A stretch of 64,000 nt of DNA from Mesorhizobium_L sp035547755 (GCA_035547755.1 DASZUG010000082.1:75136-139135); one strand, 5' to 3'; positions 26,863-36,251 are shown, counted from the first letter of the stretch. Numbers and translations are program-made. The notes: generated from the letters alone by a model not told the origin.

Positions 26863-27288
26863 ATGACGGCACTCCATGCCGGCGGCTGCCGCTGCGGCCA
26901 GGTGCGCTTCGAGGCGTCCGCCGACCCGCATCACGTCAGCTACTGCCACTGCGCCGATTGCCGCCGGGCGACCGGCGCGCCTGTCTCCGCCTTTGTCGGC
27001 TTCAGGGAAGATGAGGTGAGCTTCGAGGGCAAGGCGCCGAAGACCTATGACAATGGCCCGGTCTCCCGCGGCTTCTGCGCCAATTGCGGCTCGCCATTGT
27101 TCTATATCGACCGGCGGCTGGAAGGCCGCGTCTATTTCATGCTCGGCGCCATGGACCATCCCGGCTACTACAAGCCGACGCTGCACGCCTATGTGCGCGA
27201 ACAGCTTCCATTCCTGCACATGCCCGACAATCTGCCGAGGCACCTCAAGACCAGCGTGCCGCGCCCAACTGACGGAACCGAAGAATGA
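26863..27288 (+). CDS. GFA family (CENP-V/GFA domain) protein
   Basis: A 141-residue zinc protein of the glutathione-dependent formaldehyde-activating family. The cysteine pattern is complete: GGCRCGQVRF, CHCADCRRATG and FCANCGSPL. Most GFA-like proteins have no proven reaction. The start at 26863 follows GAGGAGC; an earlier ATG at 26839 overlaps the DUF2442 stop and would add eight residues. Its own stop overlaps pheT as ATGA, so pheT translation may depend on it. Confidence 0.88.
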   Translation: MTALHAGGCRCGQVRFEASADPHHVSYCHCADCRRATGAPVSAFVGFREDEVSFEGKAPKTYDNGPVSRGFCANCGSPLFYIDRRLEGRVYFMLGAMDHPGYYKPTLHAYVREQLPFLHMPDNLPRHLKTSVPRPTDGTEE

Positions 27289-29702
27289 AATTCACTCTTT
27301 CCTGGCTAAAAGACCATCTCGAAACCGATGCAAGCCTTGCGGAGATCGCCGAGCGGCTGACCATGATCGGGCTCGAAGTCGAGGGGATAGACGACAAGGC
27401 GGCGCTGAAACCTTTCGTCATCGCCAGGGTGCTCACGGCCGAGCAGCACCCCGATGCCGACCGCCTGCGTGTGCTGACCGTGGATGTCGGTAATGGCAAA
27501 GAACCGATCCAGGTCGTCTGCGGCGCGCCCAACGCACGTGCCGGCCTGATCGGCGCCTTCGCCGCGCCCGGCACCTATATTCCCGGCCTCGATACGACGC
27601 TTGCCGTCGGTACGATCCGTGGCGTCGAAAGCCGTGGCATGATGTGCTCGGAGCGCGAATTGCAGCTTTCCGACGAGCATACCGGCATCATCGACCTGCC
27701 GGAAAACGCCCCGGTCGGCGCGAGCTTCGCCGAATACGCCCATCTCGACGATCCGGTGATCGATATCAACCTGACGCCGAACCGGCCGGATTGCACCAGC
27801 ATCCACGGCATCGCGCGCGACCTCGCCGCCGCCGGCCTTGGGCGGTTGAAGGATAGGGCAATAGAGCCGGTCGCGGGGAACGGCCCCTGCCCCGTGAAGG
27901 TGTCGCTCGATTTCGGCGACACGCCATCCCTCTGCCCCGGTTTTGCCCTCCGCATGGTGCGCGGCGTCAAAAACGGGCCGTCGCCGAAATGGATGCAGCA
28001 GCGGCTCATCGCTATCGGCCTGCGCTCCATCAACGCGCTGGTCGACATCACCAACTACATCACCTTCGACCGTGGGCGGCCGCTGCATGTCTTCGATGCG
28101 GCCAAGGTAAAGGGCGACCTGGTGGTGCGCCGGGCAAGGCAGGGCGAGACAGTGCTGGCGCTCGACGGACGCGAATACGAACTGACGCCCGAAATGTGCG
28201 TCATCGCCGATGACGAGGCGATCGATTCCATCGCCGGTGTCATGGGTGGTGAACATTCCGGCTGTGACGCCGACACCATCGACGTTTTGATCGAATCGGC
28301 GCTTTGGGAGCCTCTCAACGTCGCGCGCACCGGCCGCGACCTCGGCATCATCACCGATGCGCGCTACCGTTTCGAGCGCGGCGTCGATCCCGAATTCATG
28401 GTGCCGGGGCTCGATCTCGCCACGCATATGGTGATCGAATTGTGCGGCGGCGTGGCGACCGAAGCCGAGGTGGTCGGCTATGCCGGCTATCAGCCGAAGA
28501 CGATCGTGTTTCCCGTCCTGGAGGTGAAGCGGCTGACGGGGCTTGATGTGCCGGGCGACGAAAGTCTTTCGATTCTTTCGCGCCTGGGCTTCAAGGCGAC
28601 CGGTGGCGGCTATATCGCCGATGTCGAGGTGCCGTCATGGCGGCCCGACATCGACGGCAAGGCCGATCTGGTGGAAGAGGTGATGCGCATCCACGGCGTC
28701 GACAAAATTCAGCCCGCGCCGCTCGTCAGCCATGATGCGGTGAACGGGAAAATCCTCACCCCGCTCCAGATTCGCACGCGCGCCGCGCGCCGCGCGCTTG
28801 CGGTGCGCGGCATGATGGAGGCCGTCACCTGGTCATTCATCCCCGAGGCGCATGCCCGGCTTTTCGGCGGCGGCCAGCCGGAACTGAAGCTCGCCAATCC
28901 GATCGCGGCCGATATGTCCGACATGCGGCCCTCGCTTTTGCCGGGCCTGCTTGCCGCCGCGCAGCGCAACGCCGATCGCGGTTTCGCCGACGTGGCTCTG
29001 TTCGAGGTATCGGGCGCCTATGAGAGCGATACGCCGGAGAAGCAACGCCGCGCCGCGGCGGGTGTGCGGCGCGGCACCGCGAAGGCGGAGGGAAGCGGCC
29101 GGCACTGGTCGGGCAACACCGCGCCGGTCGATGTCTTCGACGCCAAGGCCGATGCGCTCGCAGCACTCGAGGCGGCCGGCGCGCCGATCGACAAACTCCA
29201 GATCGAAGCGGGTGGCCCGGCTTGGTATCATCCCGGCCGTTCCGGCACCTTCAAGCTCGGGCCGAAGCTTGTGCTCGGCACCTTCGGTGAATTCCATCCG
29301 AAGACGCTGGAAGCGCTCGATGTGTCCGGACCGTTCGTCGGCTTCGAGATTTTCATCGACGCGATCCCCGCGCCGCGTGAGAAGGCGACGCGCACCAAGC
29401 CGAGGCTCGATCTCTCCAACTTCCAGGCGGTGAAGCGAGACTTCGCCTTCGTCGTCGATAGGCAGGTCGAAGCCGGCGCGCTTGTCCGCGCGGCGTCGTC
29501 AGCCGACAAGAAGCTGGTGACGAGCGTGTCCGTCTTCGACATTTTCGAAGGCGCGGCGCTTGGCGAAGGCAAGAAGTCGATCGCGATCGAGGTCTCGATC
29601 CAGCCGGTGGAGAAAACGCTGACCGACGAGGATTTCGAGGCATTGGCCGCGAAAATCGTCGAGAGTGTCGGCAAGCAGACGGGCGGCGTACTGAGAGGAT
29701 AG
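27285..29702 (+). CDS. pheT: Phenylalanyl-tRNA synthetase beta subunit
   Basis: An 805-residue PheT. The N-terminal tRNA-binding domain (about 40-150) contains EQHPDADRLRVLTVDVG. The B3/B4 editing domain, the B5 domain and the class II-like core follow (SLLPGLLAAAQRN), and the C-terminal FDX-ACB anticodon-binding domain ends the protein (FQAVKRDFAFVVD, then LTDEDFEALAAKIV). Length and order match. The start overlaps the GFA gene by 4 bp, and aldo/keto reductase follows after 3 bp. Confidence 0.96.
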   Translation: MKFTLSWLKDHLETDASLAEIAERLTMIGLEVEGIDDKAALKPFVIARVLTAEQHPDADRLRVLTVDVGNGKEPIQVVCGAPNARAGLIGAFAAPGTYIPGLDTTLAVGTIRGVESRGMMCSERELQLSDEHTGIIDLPENAPVGASFAEYAHLDDPVIDINLTPNRPDCTSIHGIARDLAAAGLGRLKDRAIEPVAGNGPCPVKVSLDFGDTPSLCPGFALRMVRGVKNGPSPKWMQQRLIAIGLRSINALVDITNYITFDRGRPLHVFDAAKVKGDLVVRRARQGETVLALDGREYELTPEMCVIADDEAIDSIAGVMGGEHSGCDADTIDVLIESALWEPLNVARTGRDLGIITDARYRFERGVDPEFMVPGLDLATHMVIELCGGVATEAEVVGYAGYQPKTIVFPVLEVKRLTGLDVPGDESLSILSRLGFKATGGGYIADVEVPSWRPDIDGKADLVEEVMRIHGVDKIQPAPLVSHDAVNGKILTPLQIRTRAARRALAVRGMMEAVTWSFIPEAHARLFGGGQPELKLANPIAADMSDMRPSLLPGLLAAAQRNADRGFADVALFEVSGAYESDTPEKQRRAAAGVRRGTAKAEGSGRHWSGNTAPVDVFDAKADALAALEAAGAPIDKLQIEAGGPAWYHPGRSGTFKLGPKLVLGTFGEFHPKTLEALDVSGPFVGFEIFIDAIPAPREKATRTKPRLDLSNFQAVKRDFAFVVDRQVEAGALVRAASSADKKLVTSVSVFDIFEGAALGEGKKSIAIEVSIQPVEKTLTDEDFEALAAKIVESVGKQTGGVLRG

Positions 29703-29705
29703 CTG

Positions 29706-30548
29706 ATGGCGGACATGCGCACGATCGGCCTCCCTTCCGGCGAACAGGTGCCCGTCCTTGGCCAGGGCACGTGGCATATGGGCGAGGACCGGAACCGGCG
29801 CGCCAACGAAATCGCTGCGCTGAAGCTCGGTATCGACCTTGGGATGACATTGATCGATACGGCGGAAATGTATGGCTCGGGCGGCGCGGAGGAGGTGACG
29901 CGTGAGGCAATCGCGGGCCAGCGGGATAAAATCTTTCTCGTGAGCAAGGTGCTGCCCTCCCATGCGTCGCGTACCGGGGTCGTCGAGGCTTGCGAGGCCA
30001 GCCTTCGCCGCCTTGGCACGGATCGTATCGACCTCTATTTGCTCCACTGGCGCGGCAGCACACCGCTTGCCGAAACGGTCGGCGCGTTCGAGACGTTGAA
30101 GCGCGACGGCAAGATCCGCTATTGGGGCGTCAGCAATTTCGATACCGACGATTTGGAGGAATTGCGCGGCATCGAAGGCGGAGAGATGGCACAGACCAAT
30201 CAGATCCTCTACAATCTGACCAGTCGCGGCATCGAATACGATTTGTTGCCTTGGTCACAAGAGCGCGGCGTTCCGCTCATGGCCTATTCACCGGTCGGCC
30301 AGGGTGGCCTGGACCAAGATCGCAGGCTGAAAGGGATCGCCGAGCGGCATGGAGCGACGCCGACCCAGATCGCGCTTGCATGGGTTTTGCGGCAAAAGGG
30401 CATCCTCGCCATTCCGAAGGCAGTTGAGCCCGATCACATCCGGCAGAACAGGGCGGCACTGGGCATAGACTTTAGCAGGGCCGATCTGGCCGAACTCGAC
30501 CGTGCTTTCCCGCCGCCCATGCGGAAGGAGCCGTTGGCAATGATCTGA
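29706..30548 (+). CDS. Aldo/keto reductase
   Basis: A 280-residue NADPH-dependent oxidoreductase with the catalytic tetrad visible: Asp and Tyr in LIDTAEMYGSGGAEE, Lys in LVSKVLPS and His in YLLHWRG. The cofactor region is IPKAVEPDHIRQN. It is close to the YeaE/DkgA type of reductase acting on aldehydes and keto sugars. It starts immediately downstream of pheT and is probably transcribed with it. Confidence 0.9.
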   Translation: MADMRTIGLPSGEQVPVLGQGTWHMGEDRNRRANEIAALKLGIDLGMTLIDTAEMYGSGGAEEVTREAIAGQRDKIFLVSKVLPSHASRTGVVEACEASLRRLGTDRIDLYLLHWRGSTPLAETVGAFETLKRDGKIRYWGVSNFDTDDLEELRGIEGGEMAQTNQILYNLTSRGIEYDLLPWSQERGVPLMAYSPVGQGGLDQDRRLKGIAERHGATPTQIALAWVLRQKGILAIPKAVEPDHIRQNRAALGIDFSRADLAELDRAFPPPMRKEPLAMI

Positions 30549-30616
30549 CGGCTCGCCTGGGATCGCGCCGGAAGATTTTATCTCTTTTCGTCGTTAGCTA
30601 CGGTCAAGAGGCCGGA

Positions 30617-31189
30617 ATGCTACGTAATACGAGATTAAGCTACGGATGGATCGCGATTGTCTTTCACTGGACGATCGCAGTTCTCATCATCGGTCAATGG
30701 GGACTCGGCTGGACGATGGAGCATCTCGTCGGGCCACGCCTCGCCTTCGGCCTCATCCAATGGCACAAATCGTTCGGGTTGCTTATCCTTGCCTTGGCGC
30801 TCCTGCGCCTGTCATGGCGCCTCATCAATCCGCGCCCACGCCTGCCGGAGGGAATGAGTCTGTTCGAAAAGCTGGCGGCCGGTTCGGTGCATCGCGGTCT
30901 CTACTGGCTGATGATCCTCCTGCCGCTTTCAGGCTGGGCGCTGATTTCCGCCTCCGTGCTCGAAATTCCGACCTACACCTTCTATCTGTTCGTCATGCCC
31001 GACCTGCCGCTCGAGCGATCCGACGCGGCGGAGGCCTTCTGGACGACCGCCCATATCGTTATCGGATGGTTTCTGCTGGTGATCGTCGCCATTCATGTGC
31101 TGGCGGCGCTGAGGCATCATTTCCTACTGCGTGACAGTGTTTTGAAGCAGATGGTCCGGCCTGCATCGCAGTCGCTCACGGAACAATGA
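30617..31189 (+). CDS. Cytochrome b561 family protein
   Basis: A 190-residue four-helix membrane protein. The haem-ligand histidines are in IVFHWTIAVL, IQWHKSFG, the helix starting HIVIGWF and AIHVLAALRHH. Such proteins shuttle electrons between the quinone pool and periplasmic acceptors. A YceI gene follows 79 bp downstream; the b561-YceI pair recurs in many proteobacteria, where the YceI protein may carry a polyprenyl quinone-like ligand. They probably act together. Confidence 0.9.
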   Translation: MLRNTRLSYGWIAIVFHWTIAVLIIGQWGLGWTMEHLVGPRLAFGLIQWHKSFGLLILALALLRLSWRLINPRPRLPEGMSLFEKLAAGSVHRGLYWLMILLPLSGWALISASVLEIPTYTFYLFVMPDLPLERSDAAEAFWTTAHIVIGWFLLVIVAIHVLAALRHHFLLRDSVLKQMVRPASQSLTEQ

Positions 31190-31268
31190 CGTCGATGTGA
31201 ACCACGATCGGGAAGGAACAGCCCTCACGATCCGTTTTCTCCTGATATTGCTTGAACGGGAGAACAAG

Positions 31269-31847
31269 ATGCGCGCCGTCCCCCTTCTCTTTTCCGCGGT
31301 ATTGACGGTCGGAACGTCGACCTCCGCATTCGCGGCGGCCAGCCTTTCGGACGCGGCCGGACGTTACACCCTTTCTGCCGATCGGTCCTCGCTCGCTTTC
31401 TCGATCCATAGCGTGGCCGGCGCTGGCATCAGCGGCAAGTTCGGCCGATTCACCGGTCTGATCGACATCGACCCGAGCGATGTTGGCGGCTCTTCCGTAA
31501 CAATCACCATCATGCCGGCGAGTGTCAAAACCGGCCAGGAGCGGATCGATTCCTTCCTGAAATCGAATGCGGTCTTCGATGTCGCGGATAATCCGGCGAT
31601 CCGCTTCCGTTCGACGGCAGTGCGGCGCACCGGAGAAAAAACCGCGACGATCACAGGCCTGCTGACGGCGCGCGGCCATACGGGTCCCGCCACCTTCAAC
31701 GCCGAACTTTCAAGCCTGTCGGGCAGCGCCATCAGCTTCCATGTCAGCGGCAGGGTATTTCGTTCGCCCTACGGCATGGATGTCGGAACGCCAATCTATT
31801 CCAATGTCGTCAACTTCGAGATGCAGCTTGTTGGCAAGCGCCGATAG
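31269..31847 (+). CDS. YceI family periplasmic protein
   Basis: A 192-residue exported lipocalin-like protein. The signal peptide spans about residues 1-23 (hydrophobic, ending SAFA). The YceI core is seen as YTLSADRSSLAFSIHSV, FGRFTGLIDIDP and the trailing SGRVFRSPYGMD. YceI proteins bind long isoprenoid molecules. The ATG at 31269 follows GGGAGAA and gives a proper signal peptide; an earlier start at 31197 would spoil it. It follows the cytochrome b561 gene. Confidence 0.9.
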   Translation: MRAVPLLFSAVLTVGTSTSAFAAASLSDAAGRYTLSADRSSLAFSIHSVAGAGISGKFGRFTGLIDIDPSDVGGSSVTITIMPASVKTGQERIDSFLKSNAVFDVADNPAIRFRSTAVRRTGEKTATITGLLTARGHTGPATFNAELSSLSGSAISFHVSGRVFRSPYGMDVGTPIYSNVVNFEMQLVGKRR

Positions 31848-31854
31848 CCGCTTC

Positions 31855-33168
31855 TCAGCCTCCCGGCCCGAGGCGCATATGGTCGGGCAACCATGTGGCG
31901 AGATCGGGGAAGGCGATCAGCACGAAGACCATCAGCACCATGATCAGGAACATGGGAAAGGCCGCGCGCGCGATATAATTCATCTGGTGATTGGTCATGC
32001 CCTGCATGACGAAGAGGTTGAAGCCGACGGGAGGCGTGATCTGCGCCATCTCGACGACGACGACGATGAAGATGCCGAACCAGATGATGTCGATCCCGGC
32101 GTGGCGGATCATTGGCTCGACGACCGCGACGGTCAGCACCACGGCCGAGATGCCGTCGAGGAAGCATCCGAGAATGATGTAGAAGATCAGGAGCGCCATC
32201 AGAAGCTCGAATTTCGACAGTCCGAGCGTGTTGATCCATTCCGCGAGGTTTTCCGGTAATCCGGTGAACCCCATCGACAGCGACAAGAAGGCCGCGCCCG
32301 AAAGGATCAGCGTGATCATCGCGGAGGTGCGGGTCGCCCCCATCAGGCTTTCGAGGAAAGTCTTCCAGCTGAGCGACCCTTGCGCTGCCGCCAGAATGAG
32401 CGATCCCACGACGCCGAACGCGGCCGCTTCCGTCGCTGTCGCTATGCCCAGATACATGGAGCCGATGACGACAAGGATGAGGAGGATGACGGGGATGAGG
32501 AAACGCGAATTGGAGACGCGCTCCGAAAAGGTCATCGGCGGCTCGACATCAGGATGGAAGTCCCTGGAGAAGCGGGAAACCAGCGCGACATAGATCATGA
32601 AGAAGGCCGCCAGCACCAGGCCGGGCAGAATACCCGCAATGAACAGCTTGGTGATCGATTCGTTGATCGACACGCCATAGACGATGAGCGTGAGCGAGGG
32701 CGGGATCATCAGGCCGAGCGTCGCCGCGCCCGCCAGCGTGCCGATGACGTGGCGCTCCGGATAATGTCGTTTCCTGAGTTCCGGCACCGACATCTTGCCG
32801 ACGGTGAGAAGCGTCGCGGCGGAGGAGCCGGAGACCGCGGCGAACACCGCGCAGCCGACGACATTGGTGTGGAGCAGACCACCCGGCAGCTTCGCCATCC
32901 AGGGCGCCAGTCCCTTGAACATGTCCTCCGACAGCCGCGTTCGGAACAGGATTTCGCCCATCCAGATGAACATGGGAAGCGCCGTCAGCGACCATGACGA
33001 GCCGGAACGCCAGATAACCGTCATCATGGCGTCCCCCGCCGGGCGCAGCGTGAAGAGGTCCATTCCCACCCAGGCGACGCCGAGGAGTGCAAGACCAATC
33101 CAGACGCCCGTGCCGAGCAACAGGAAGAGGACGAACAGGAAGATGCCGATCAGATAGAAATCCTGCAT
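31855..33168 (-). CDS. dctM: TRAP transporter large permease DctM
   Basis: A 437-residue membrane protein of about twelve hydrophobic segments with family motifs LPMFIWMGEIL, GGAHTNV-like GGLLHTNVVGCAVFAAVSGSS and PPSLTLIVYGVSINESITKLF. It is the transport subunit of a tripartite ATP-independent periplasmic importer driven by the sodium gradient. The ATG at 33168 follows GGAGTAGAGGCG. The dctQ gene ends 5 bp upstream and dctP lies before that, so the operon is PQM on the minus strand. Confidence 0.94.
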   Translation of the reverse strand: MQDFYLIGIFLFVLFLLLGTGVWIGLALLGVAWVGMDLFTLRPAGDAMMTVIWRSGSSWSLTALPMFIWMGEILFRTRLSEDMFKGLAPWMAKLPGGLLHTNVVGCAVFAAVSGSSAATLLTVGKMSVPELRKRHYPERHVIGTLAGAATLGLMIPPSLTLIVYGVSINESITKLFIAGILPGLVLAAFFMIYVALVSRFSRDFHPDVEPPMTFSERVSNSRFLIPVILLILVVIGSMYLGIATATEAAAFGVVGSLILAAAQGSLSWKTFLESLMGATRTSAMITLILSGAAFLSLSMGFTGLPENLAEWINTLGLSKFELLMALLIFYIILGCFLDGISAVVLTVAVVEPMIRHAGIDIIWFGIFIVVVVEMAQITPPVGFNLFVMQGMTNHQMNYIARAAFPMFLIMVLMVFVLIAFPDLATWLPDHMRLGPGG

Positions 33169-33173
33169 CGCCT

Positions 33174-33716
33174 CTACTCCGCGTGGCTCTGTTCGATGTT
33201 TTCGGAGCGAATATTGTCGTGGCCGCGAAAGAACATGGTGAGGAGATTGTCTATGAAGCAGATGGCGAGGATGACCGCCCCGATCGCCATCGGCAATTGC
33301 GCCATCCACATCGGCGTCGCATCCTGACCCTGGCTGACGTCATGCAGCTTATAGGACCAGTAGACCATTTTGACGGCGAAGCGCGCGAGATAACAGACCG
33401 CGACCGTTCCGATGAGAAGGCTCCACAATTCCACCAATCGGCGGCTGCGGGGCCCGAGCGCATTGAAAAGAAGGGTGACACGGATATGGACGCCACGATT
33501 CAAGGTTTGCGCGAAGGCAAGGAATGACGAGGCGGCCATCAGGTAACCCGCATATTGCGTCGAACCGGGAAAAGGCGTTCCCGTCCAGCGTGCGATCATC
33601 TGCAAGGCGATGACGACCAGCATCAGGAAAAGGCAGATCGCCGCGAGCACGGACGCGGCGTCATAAAGCGTGTCGAGGGACCGGCGCACCGGCCCCCTTT
33701 CATCATTGATGCGCAT
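33174..33716 (-). CDS. dctQ: TRAP transporter small permease DctQ
   Basis: A 180-residue protein with four membrane segments: near residues 15-40, 50-75, 95-115 and 140-160. The DctQ pattern FLAFAQTLNRGVHIRVTLL is present. It associates with DctM. The ATG at 33716 has AAGGGG upstream; a GTG at 33749 in frame is less likely. Confidence 0.9.
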   Translation of the reverse strand: MRINDERGPVRRSLDTLYDAASVLAAICLFLMLVVIALQMIARWTGTPFPGSTQYAGYLMAASSFLAFAQTLNRGVHIRVTLLFNALGPRSRRLVELWSLLIGTVAVCYLARFAVKMVYWSYKLHDVSQGQDATPMWMAQLPMAIGAVILAICFIDNLLTMFFRGHDNIRSENIEQSHAE

Positions 33717-33782
33717 TGCCGCCGTCCCCTTGGCCGGACGCTCCGCCACCAGGCGGACAGCGCCTCAGACCCGCCGCCACAT

Positions 33783-34757
33783 TCACTTGGATTCGTAGGC
33801 GTCGATGATCGCCTTGCCTTCCGGCCCGGCCTTCTGCAGCCATTCCTTGGTCATCGTCTTGCCGAAGCCTTCGAGTTCTTTCTTCAATTCCGGGCCGGGA
33901 TCCTGGACTTTCATACCATGCGCTGCGAGCGTCTTCAGGTAGCCGCCCGAAAGCTCCTCGGATTTGGCAAGGCCACTGGCGGCGGCCTTATCGCCGCAAT
34001 CCGTGACGACTTTCTGCGTCGCCTTGTCGAGCGCGTCGAAGGCGTCCTTATTGGCGAAGACGATATTGCGCGGCAGCCATGCCTGCACATTGTAGAAATA
34101 GCCGAGGCTCTCCCACACCTTGGAATCGACGCCTGTCGAGCCCGACGAGATGAAGGCGTCGGCGACACCGGTTGCGAGCGCCTGGCTGAGGTCCGCCGCC
34201 TCGATCTGTACCGGCACCATACCGGCGAGTTGGGCAATGCGGGCGGTCGCAGCATTGTAGGCGCGGAATTTGACGCCCTTCAGGTCTGCGACCGAATTGA
34301 CCGCTTTCTTCGCATAGAGACCCTGCGCCGGCCATGGAACAGCATAGATGTAGACGAGATTCTGGCTGTCGAGCAGCTTGACCATCGCCGGCCTGGCGGC
34401 TTTCCAGAGCTTTTCCGATTGCTCGAAAGACGTCGCCAGGAAAGGAATGGAATCGATGCCGAAAAGCGGATTCTCATTTGCCTGGGCGGAGATCAGTCGC
34501 TCGCCGATCGGCGCCTGGCCGGTTTGCACGGCGCGCTTGATGTCGTCGCCGGCGAAAAGCGAGCCGCCCGCATGCACCACGATGTCGAGCTTGCCACCAG
34601 TGCCGGCGGCCACGCATTTGGCGAAGGCCACGCCGTTTTCCGAGTGGAAGTTGCTGGCCGGATAGGCCATGGGCATATCCCATTTCGCCGCCATCGCCGC
34701 GCCGGCTGTCATGCTAGCCAACGCTATCGCGGCGGCGAGTGTCGCTATTCTTTTCAT
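33783..34757 (-). CDS. dctP: TRAP transporter solute-binding protein DctP
   Basis: A 324-residue periplasmic protein. The signal peptide covers residues 1-24 (KRIATLAAAIALASM, cleavage after AMA). The DctP fold shows GGSLFAGDDIKRAVQTGQ, the LKGVKFRAYNA segment with its ligand-binding Arg, and DAFISSGSTGVDSKVWE. The ligand is probably a carboxylate, since most DctP proteins hold an organic acid through that Arg, but it cannot be named. The ATG at 34757 gives the signal peptide; an upstream extension is not coding. Confidence 0.92.
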   Translation of the reverse strand: MKRIATLAAAIALASMTAGAAMAAKWDMPMAYPASNFHSENGVAFAKCVAAGTGGKLDIVVHAGGSLFAGDDIKRAVQTGQAPIGERLISAQANENPLFGIDSIPFLATSFEQSEKLWKAARPAMVKLLDSQNLVYIYAVPWPAQGLYAKKAVNSVADLKGVKFRAYNAATARIAQLAGMVPVQIEAADLSQALATGVADAFISSGSTGVDSKVWESLGYFYNVQAWLPRNIVFANKDAFDALDKATQKVVTDCGDKAAASGLAKSEELSGGYLKTLAAHGMKVQDPGPELKKELEGFGKTMTKEWLQKAGPEGKAIIDAYESK

Positions 34758-35236
34758 GATGTCCACCCTCTGTGATCCCCCTTCGCTCCCTTCGCCTGCC
34801 GAGTGCAAGCGACTGTTGGAATGCATATAGAAATCGACATCAGGTAGACTGCGCAAGATGTAAGTTGGCTGTTCCCCGCAAATGCGGTTTCCGCCATTGC
34901 GCGAGCATCATTTCGGCAAAGGGGAACCATCGTCGCCGAAGCGGGTTTGAGGTGAGGATGCGCGGGCTGCGTCAGCCGGACCAGGCGGCAGGAAGAACAG
35001 GGCAGATTTCTCCGGCTTCTCGCCCTGGCCAACGAAAAGGCAGACGAGCTTCTGTCCCGCCCGGCCTGCGGCATCCGCTTTACCGATCAAGGAACATGTG
35101 TCCACGCGATTTTTTCGCATCGCGCGGAGCGCAGCCGATTTGCAACATTTCCGTGGGTTTGATACTGGCCCACTTGCATTTCCCCGCGCCTCTCAGCACC
35201 TTGGCGTGACAACTAACAAATGTTAAGGCCCGCTAT
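34758..35236. other. Long intergenic region upstream of the TRAP operon
   Basis: This 479-base gap lies between the divergent dctP and the NepR-like gene and must hold both promoters. A minus-strand frame at 34908-35120 (70 residues, starting MRKNRVDTCSLIGKAD) has plausible composition but no ribosome site or family I recognise. No strong hairpins or repeats were seen. Confidence 0.4.
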
Positions 35237-35425
35237 ATGGCACGCTCGACGCTCGATAGAGCCGAACCTTCCGGGGAGACACTCGACCTCGAAACTCTCG
35301 ACGGCAGAATCGCGTCGCTCCTTACCGCAATCGAGGGAGAGGCGATCCCGGAGCGTCTTCTGAAACTCGCCAACGAACTACAGAGCGAGTTGCTCATGCG
35401 GCGTCAGATGAAAAAACCCAACTGA
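35237..35425 (+). CDS. Small NepR-like protein, possible anti-sigma factor
   Basis: A 62-residue acidic-then-basic protein. Its middle, ASLLTAIEGEAIPERLLKLANEL, resembles the conserved NepR helix pair, in which a short basic or acidic turn precedes a P(D/E)R hydrophobic helix. NepR proteins sequester EcfG in the alphaproteobacterial general stress response until phosphorylated PhyR removes them. An EcfG-like sigma gene lies directly downstream in convergent orientation, which supports the call, although nepR is usually in tandem with ecfG. The preceding AACTAACAAATGTTAAGG holds a weak ribosome site. It may equally be an unrelated small protein. Confidence 0.45.
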   Translation: MARSTLDRAEPSGETLDLETLDGRIASLLTAIEGEAIPERLLKLANELQSELLMRRQMKKPN

Positions 35426-35445
35426 AGCCGGGCATTCGTGCGGGG

Positions 35446-36066
35446 CTACCGTCGAACACGTTCATCCGCATCGAGCTGATCGGCGGCAAGCTTTGGGCCG
35501 GACTCGACCAATGTCTGCGAGGATTCCTCGCCCAATTCCTCCAGGATGCCGGCGCGCGCCCGATTCAACCGACTCTTGATCGTTCCAACCGCGCAATTGC
35601 AGATGCCTGCCGCCTCCTCATAGGAAACACCCAGCACCCCTATCAATACCAGGACCTCCCTTTGATGTTCGGGAAGCCTGTTGATCGCTTCATGCACTTC
35701 GAGGCCGCGAATGCTCCACTCCTGCGTGGCTTCCGCGGTGGGCCGGTCAGAGGCGCAGGCAACCAGACCAGGCGCCTCGCGGCGGCTGATCTTCACACTC
35801 GTGTAAAAGGTATTGCGCATGATGGTGAACAGCCAGGATTTCATCCGGGTTCCGGGTTCGAACTTGTCGAGATTGGCGATTCCCTTGGTCAGCGTCTCCT
35901 GGACGAGATCATCAGCATCCGACTTATCGCGGCAAAAGGTCCGTGCAAATGCCCGCAAGGCTGGGATCAACTCGACGATGTGGCTGTCGCTTTCCCTGCG
36001 CGAATCCGATGATGGCGGCTGCAAGATCTGCTTCCCCTCGATGCGGTGAGATGTCGGGACGATCAT
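35446..36066 (-). CDS. ECF sigma factor, EcfG-like
   Basis: About 206 residues with sigma-70 regions 2 and 4 only. Region 2 shows ADDLVQETLTKGIANLDKF and MKSWLFTIMRNTFY; region 4 shows HQREVLVLIGVLGVSYEEAA, then CAVGTIKSRLNRAR. The region 4 wording (CNCAVGTIKSRLNRAR) is that of the EcfG/ECF15 group, which directs the alphaproteobacterial general stress response. It is convergent with the NepR-like gene, 20 bp apart. The ATG at 36066 was preferred to the TTG at 36081. I did not find a GGAAC-N16/17-CGTT promoter in front of it. Confidence 0.8.
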   Translation of the reverse strand: MIVPTSHRIEGKQILQPPSSDSRRESDSHIVELIPALRAFARTFCRDKSDADDLVQETLTKGIANLDKFEPGTRMKSWLFTIMRNTFYTSVKISRREAPGLVACASDRPTAEATQEWSIRGLEVHEAINRLPEHQREVLVLIGVLGVSYEEAAGICNCAVGTIKSRLNRARAGILEELGEESSQTLVESGPKLAADQLDADERVRR

Positions 36067-36251
36067 CGGATGATAATTCAACGCCGTCGTGAAGGTTCCG
36101 GATTGCGGCGAAATTTATGCCCTGGAGGCACGAGGACGAAAAGCGAGCTTGGCAAAGGTCGCGGCTTGTGCAGTATCCTTGGCGAAAGCAGGCATTGCGA
36201 GGCGTTTGCCTTCGCTCCGTTTCGCAACAATCCCCTCTGGAGGAATGGAAA

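Noticed and set aside
33555..34775. 406-codon plus-strand frame
   Set aside because: It is the reverse of dctP, which has all DctP features; long shadows are expected in GC-rich DNA.
34922..34950. GGAAC followed by GGTT as an EcfG promoter
   Set aside because: The -10 does not match CGTT and the spacing is loose; too weak to call.
34908..35120. 70-codon minus-strand frame upstream of dctP
   Set aside because: There is no ribosome site or recognised family; kept only as a possibility in the intergenic note.
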